Assembly: GCF_007858275.1 (NCBI RefSeq)
Contig: NZ_VFEV01000020.1
Coordinates: forward strand, 1-64,000
Length of the DNA stretch: 64,000 nt
Direction: 5' to 3'
DNA from: Pseudomonas proteolytica
GTDB taxonomy: Bacteria; Pseudomonadota; Gammaproteobacteria; Pseudomonadales; Pseudomonadaceae
Of this stretch, positions 60,999 to 64,000 are shown in pieces. The notes below the pieces were generated by a model that was not told where the DNA came from, did not search any database, and worked only from the letters and a program-made list of their open reading frames with translations. Each line of letters opens with the position of its first letter. The first letter of the stretch is position 1. The position numbers and the translations under genes are program-made.

Positions 60999-61469
60999 AT
61001 GTCCAACCAAACCATCAAGACCCCTTGCATCGGCCTGTGCTCCACGGTTTACGGCGATCTCGTGTGCCGGGGCTGCAAGCGTTTCCACCACGAAGTGATC
61101 CAGTGGAACGGCTACGGCGAGGAAGAAAAACGTGCCGTATGGCTGCGGCTTGAGCAACTGCTGGTGCAGGTGATGGCGGGCAAACTGGAGGTTTTCGATC
61201 CCAAGCAGCTGCGTTGGCAGTTGGAGCAGCGCAAAATCCGCTTTGTGCCGCACCAATCCGAATACTGCTGGGCTTACCAGTTGATCGCCCGGGGCGCGCG
61301 GGTGATCAACAACCTGGAAGCCTATGGGATGGTGCTGATGCCGGAGTTTCGCGACTGGAACCTGCCGGAACTGCGCGATGCCATTGATCGGGAATTTTTT
61401 ATCCTGTCCGAGGCGCATTACCAGCGCTACATCGCCCCTGGGTTCCTCAAGGATGCACTTTCTGGCTGA
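60999..61469 (+). CDS. DUF1289 domain protein
   Basis: 156 residues. The N-terminal DUF1289 signature is TPCIGLCSTVYGDLVCRGCKRFHHEVIQWNGYGEEEKRAVWLRL: four cysteines (C-x3-C and C-x2-C) likely bind a metal or iron-sulfur cluster. The remaining ~100 residues are a pseudomonad-type extension (WAYQLIARGARVINNLEAYGM..). Cytosolic. Diverges from acnB. Function unknown; no strong ribosome site before the ATG. Confidence 0.88.
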   Translation: MSNQTIKTPCIGLCSTVYGDLVCRGCKRFHHEVIQWNGYGEEEKRAVWLRLEQLLVQVMAGKLEVFDPKQLRWQLEQRKIRFVPHQSEYCWAYQLIARGARVINNLEAYGMVLMPEFRDWNLPELRDAIDREFFILSEAHYQRYIAPGFLKDALSG

Positions 61470-61485
61470 CGATACCGATCAAAAT

Positions 61486-61590
61486 GTGGGAGCGGGCTTG
61501 CCCGCGATGGCGCCCGTTCAGGCAGAGATGTATCAGATGACCCACCGCCATCGCAGCGGTGCGGCGATCCGACAAGCCAGCCCCTACAAT
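61486..61590. repeat. REP-type inverted repeat (GTGGGAGCGGGCTTGCCCGCG family)
   Basis: GTGGGAGCGGGCTTGCCCGC at 61486, then GTTCAGGCAGAGATGTATCA and CCACCGCCATCGCAGCGG, ending in a degraded right arm GACAAGCCAGCCCCTACAA. It separates convergent DUF1289 and universal stress protein genes. Confidence 0.85.
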
Positions 61591-61617
61591 TGATTTTCAT
61601 TGGCCGAGGGATGGGTA

Positions 61618-62481
61618 TCAGCGCTTGTTGGCCGGTTTCTCCAGGTGATCGATGATGCTCTGGGGGTTGAGTACCAGCACATCGCTCTCCAGCGCATCCA
61701 GCACCACTTCCGCCGTGTTGCCGATCAGCGCCCCGGAAATCCCGGTACGCGCCACGGTGCCAATGATTGTGACCGCCGCGCGCAATTTATGGGCGGCATG
61801 GGGAATCAGTACATCGGCCGGGCCTTCTTCGATATGCATGTGGCTGTCGTCGATGTCGAATTTGGCCTGGAACGCCTTGCACTGCTCGCGATAGCGGGCT
61901 TCGATGGTTTCTTTGAGTTGGAACACCGGATCAGCGGCCGACAGCATGGGCGACGGATGGGCGCTGATCACATGCAATTGGCCCTTGGCCAGGCTGGCAA
62001 TGTCAAAACCATGATCGACAATGGCGGCGTGCAGGGCGTTATGCTCGTTGTCTTCGTTGCCCACGTCGACGGCCGCCAGGATCACCCCGTCGGTCCACGG
62101 GGTCGCGGTCTTGACCAACAGCACTGCCGCCGGGCACAAGCGCAGCAGCTTCCAGTCATCCGGCGTCAGCAGGGCCCTTTTCAACGGGCTGTCGGGGTAG
62201 TGCTGCTTGATCACCAGTGCACACCCTTCGGCTTGCTGCACGGCGATGATGGTTTCGTGCCGATTGTTGTTCCAGGCCTGCTCGGTGCTGACGCTGTAGC
62301 CGTCTGCCAACAGTTGTTCCTTCAGCAGGCTCAACAATGCCGAATGCTCATGTTTTTTATCGCATACCAGCAAATGCAGGTGTGCGCCGGTCGCCTTGGC
62401 GACCAGCTTGGCGCGCTTGAGGGCCAGGCTCTCCGAGTGTTCGGGCTCGATGATCACGAGGATTCTGCCAATATCGTTCAT
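61618..62481 (-). CDS. universal stress protein with two Usp domains (UspE-like)
   Basis: 287 residues from the ATG at 62481. First Usp domain: GRILVIIEPEHSESLALKRAKLVAKATGAHLHLLVCD. Second: DGVILAAVDVGNEDNEHNALHAAIV...LHVISAHPSPML, ending in the nucleotide-loop type sequence IIGTVARTGISGALIGNTAEVVLDALESDVLVL (G-x2-R..G..GN.AE). Cytosolic stress protein probably binding ATP; tandem-domain proteins of this kind are related to E. coli UspE. It is divergent from miaE, with 157 nt between the starts. Confidence 0.93.
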   Translation of the reverse strand: MNDIGRILVIIEPEHSESLALKRAKLVAKATGAHLHLLVCDKKHEHSALLSLLKEQLLADGYSVSTEQAWNNNRHETIIAVQQAEGCALVIKQHYPDSPLKRALLTPDDWKLLRLCPAAVLLVKTATPWTDGVILAAVDVGNEDNEHNALHAAIVDHGFDIASLAKGQLHVISAHPSPMLSAADPVFQLKETIEARYREQCKAFQAKFDIDDSHMHIEEGPADVLIPHAAHKLRAAVTIIGTVARTGISGALIGNTAEVVLDALESDVLVLNPQSIIDHLEKPANKR

Positions 62482-62597
62482 GAGCGGGATCTCCAAGGGT
62501 GGAAAGGACAGGACTTGGAACAACTATAGTTGTTGCCCGCCGTAGGGCATGTTGATGCACATCAAGGCCCGTGACTGGTGGTCTGCAGCGGGGTCGG

Positions 62598-62603
62598 TAT
62601 AAT
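62598..62603 (+). promoter_or_regulatory. candidate -10 box for miaE
   Basis: TATAAT lies 36 nt before the miaE start. The expected -35 position (62575-62580, CTGGTG) is poor, so this is a tentative sigma-70 promoter. Confidence 0.45.
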
Positions 62604-62638
62604 CGGCGGCCTTTTGTGATCCTTTGCCCGTGAGCCCG

Positions 62639-63241
62639 ATGAACCTGCCCGAAATCCATGAATTCCTCGGTTGCCGCACCCCCGATGCCTGGGTCCAGGC
62701 CGCACTGGCCGACCAGGAAACCCTGCTGATCGACCACAAGAACTGCGAGTTCAAGGCCGCCAGCACCGCCCTGAGCCTGATTGCCAAGTACCACTCCCAT
62801 GTCGACCTGATCAACATGATGTCGCGCCTGGCCCGCGAAGAACTGGTGCACCATGAGCAAGTCATGCGCCTGATGAAAAAGCGCAAGATCGAGCTGCGCC
62901 AGTTGCATGCCAGCCGCTATGCCTCGGGTCTACGCAAGGTGGTGCGCAGTCACGAACCGGTCAAGCTGGTGGACACCCTGGTGGTAGGCGCTTTTATCGA
63001 AGCGCGCAGTTGCGAGCGTTTCGAAGCACTGGTGCCACATTTGGACGAAGAACTCGGCAAGTTCTACTTTGGCCTGCTGAAAAGCGAGGCGCGGCATTTT
63101 CAGGGTTATCTGAAGCTGGCTTATCAGTATGGTGATGCCAAGGACGTTGCCCAGGTGATCGAGCGGGTCCGCGCCGCCGAGCAGGAACTGATCGAATCGC
63201 CGGACGTCGAGTTCCGTTTCCACAGCGGCGTACCGGCCTGA
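62639..63241 (+). CDS. miaE: tRNA-(ms2io6A) hydroxylase
   Basis: 200 residues from the ATG at 62639. Diiron hydroxylase that hydroxylates 2-methylthio-N6-isopentenyl-adenosine at tRNA position 37. The four-helix ligand set is visible: E in DHKNCEFKAAS, E-x2-H in REELVHHEQ, E in GAFIEARSCERF and E-x2-H in KSEARHFQGY. It matches the usual ferritin-like MiaE length. Confidence 0.95.
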   Translation: MNLPEIHEFLGCRTPDAWVQAALADQETLLIDHKNCEFKAASTALSLIAKYHSHVDLINMMSRLAREELVHHEQVMRLMKKRKIELRQLHASRYASGLRKVVRSHEPVKLVDTLVVGAFIEARSCERFEALVPHLDEELGKFYFGLLKSEARHFQGYLKLAYQYGDAKDVAQVIERVRAAEQELIESPDVEFRFHSGVPA

Positions 63242-63328
63242 TCGTGAAAGACTGCGGGCTATTTGTAAAAAACTCTTAAAAACATGAAGTTTGCGTCGAA
63301 GCCCCGCAGTAAGGGGCTCTGCATGCGC

Positions 63329-63355
63329 TTGTGGAGCGCGGTTGCCCACTATAAT
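63329..63355 (+). promoter_or_regulatory. candidate promoter of the response regulator gene
   Basis: TTGTGG (63329-63334) and a perfect TATAAT (63350-63355) are separated by 15 nt, 35 nt before the ATG at 63391. Upstream, ACTGCGGGCT/AGCCCCGCAGT and AGCCCC/GGGGCT dyads (63251-63317) may end miaE transcription or bind a regulator. Confidence 0.5.
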
Positions 63356-63390
63356 GCGCGCACTTCAATCGGCGCGCGCAGTGGAAACTT

Positions 63391-64000
63391 ATGGAAAACT
63401 TGGGTCTGGGCAAGGTCTTGCTCGTTGAGGACGATGAGAAGCTGGCAGGGCTGATCGAGCATTTCCTGGCACAGCATGGCTTTGACGTGCGCGTGGTGCA
63501 CCGGGGCGATGAAGCCTTGGCGGCGTTCCTGGCCTTCAAGCCGAAGATCGTCGTGCTCGACCTGATGCTGCCGGGCCAGAGTGGCCTGCATGTGTGCCGC
63601 GAGATCCGCAATGTGTCCGACACACCCATCGTGATCCTCACCGCCAAGGAGGATGACCTGGACCATATCCTCGGCCTGGAATCCGGCGCCGATGACTACG
63701 TGATCAAACCGATCAAGCCGCCGGTACTGCTGGCACGCCTCCGCGCCTTGCAGCGCCGTCATCTGCCGGAGCCGACGGTGCGCGGCTCGCTGGCGTTCGG
63801 CCAACTGGCGATTGACCGCAGTTGCCGGGGCGTGAGCCTGGGTGATGAGAAGATCGACCTGACCACCATGGAGTTCGAGCTGCTGTGGTTGCTGGCCAGC
63901 AGTGCGGGGAAGATCCTCTCGCGCGACGATATCCTTAACCGTATGCGCGGGATTGCCTTTGATGGGCTCAACCGCAGTGTTGATGTGTATATCAGCAAGC
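63391..64000 (+). CDS. OmpR-family response regulator (RstA-like), cut by window end
   Basis: The first 203 codons are present; the frame is open to the window edge. Receiver domain: VLLVEDDEKLAGLI, the phosphoacceptor aspartate in VVLDLMLPGQSG, threonine in VILTAKEDD and lysine in DDYVIKPIKP. The winged-helix output domain starts at about residue 130 and includes LTTMEFELLWLLASSAGKILSRDDIL and the recognition helix GLNRSVDVYISK. The sequence resembles RstA most. A sensor kinase (RstB-like) would be expected just outside the window. Confidence 0.93.
   Translation, partial: MENLGLGKVLLVEDDEKLAGLIEHFLAQHGFDVRVVHRGDEALAAFLAFKPKIVVLDLMLPGQSGLHVCREIRNVSDTPIVILTAKEDDLDHILGLESGADDYVIKPIKPPVLLARLRALQRRHLPEPTVRGSLAFGQLAIDRSCRGVSLGDEKIDLTTMEFELLWLLASSAGKILSRDDILNRMRGIAFDGLNRSVDVYISK

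Overview
The window is about 64 kb of a high-G+C gammaproteobacterial chromosome and looks like the Pseudomonas fluorescens group. The reasons are a large NAD-dependent glutamate dehydrogenase, an AcnB-type aconitase, MiaE, a MoxR/Bat operon, a dermonecrotic-toxin-like (DUF6543) gene, and many copies of the Pseudomonas REP families ending in GCGGGCTTGCCCCGC-, GGGAGCGGGCTTGCCCGCG- or GTAGGAGCGAGCTTGCTCGCG-type sequences. I cannot assign a species. No tRNA, rRNA, CRISPR array, prophage or complete insertion sequence was seen.

Layout. 1-5.4 kb: a Gfo/Idh/MocA oxidoreductase, then a YCF48-like protein with an RND/MMPL transporter. 5.4-10.1 kb: a DUF6543 toxin-like gene split by one in-frame TAG. 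10.2-12 kb: a small protein, a secreted lactonase-fold protein and a tiny exported protein. 12.2-17.7 kb: sbcD-sbcC-gst with 4-nt overlaps, followed by a decayed fragment of a second sbcD. 18.3-25.7 kb: an accessory block with two tandem RCC1-like beta-propeller proteins that face a large Ig-like/carbohydrate-binding-like protein and share a terminator. Each transcription unit is preceded by the same CTGTCA-N4-TGACAG palindrome, which has the geometry of a LuxR-type box. 26.2-33 kb: a six-gene moxR/bat operon. 34-38.9 kb: gdhB.

39.4-45.8 kb: two GntR regulators, a C4-dicarboxylate-type symporter, tag, and a small MocR locus in which a periplasmic cupin and an AhpD-like protein carry the same 11-bp upstream motif at nearly the same distance from their starts. 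45.9-51 kb: a two-gene toxin-like unit, made of an RTX-motif protein with a hydrophobic translocation-like region and a protein ending in a PD-(D/E)XK nuclease-like domain. An inverted repeat that could mask the ribosome binding site precedes the first gene. 51.3-54.2 kb: SDR, phosphotransferase and hydroxyacid dehydrogenase genes. 54.3-55.9 kb: small exported or unknown proteins. 56.2-64 kb: a serine-type transporter, acnB, a DUF1289 protein, a universal stress protein, miaE and the start of a response regulator that runs off the window.

The stretches most worth following up are the RCC1/Ig block with its matched palindromes, the RTX plus nuclease pair, and the MocR/cupin/AhpD regulon. Most other genes are ordinary core Pseudomonas functions.
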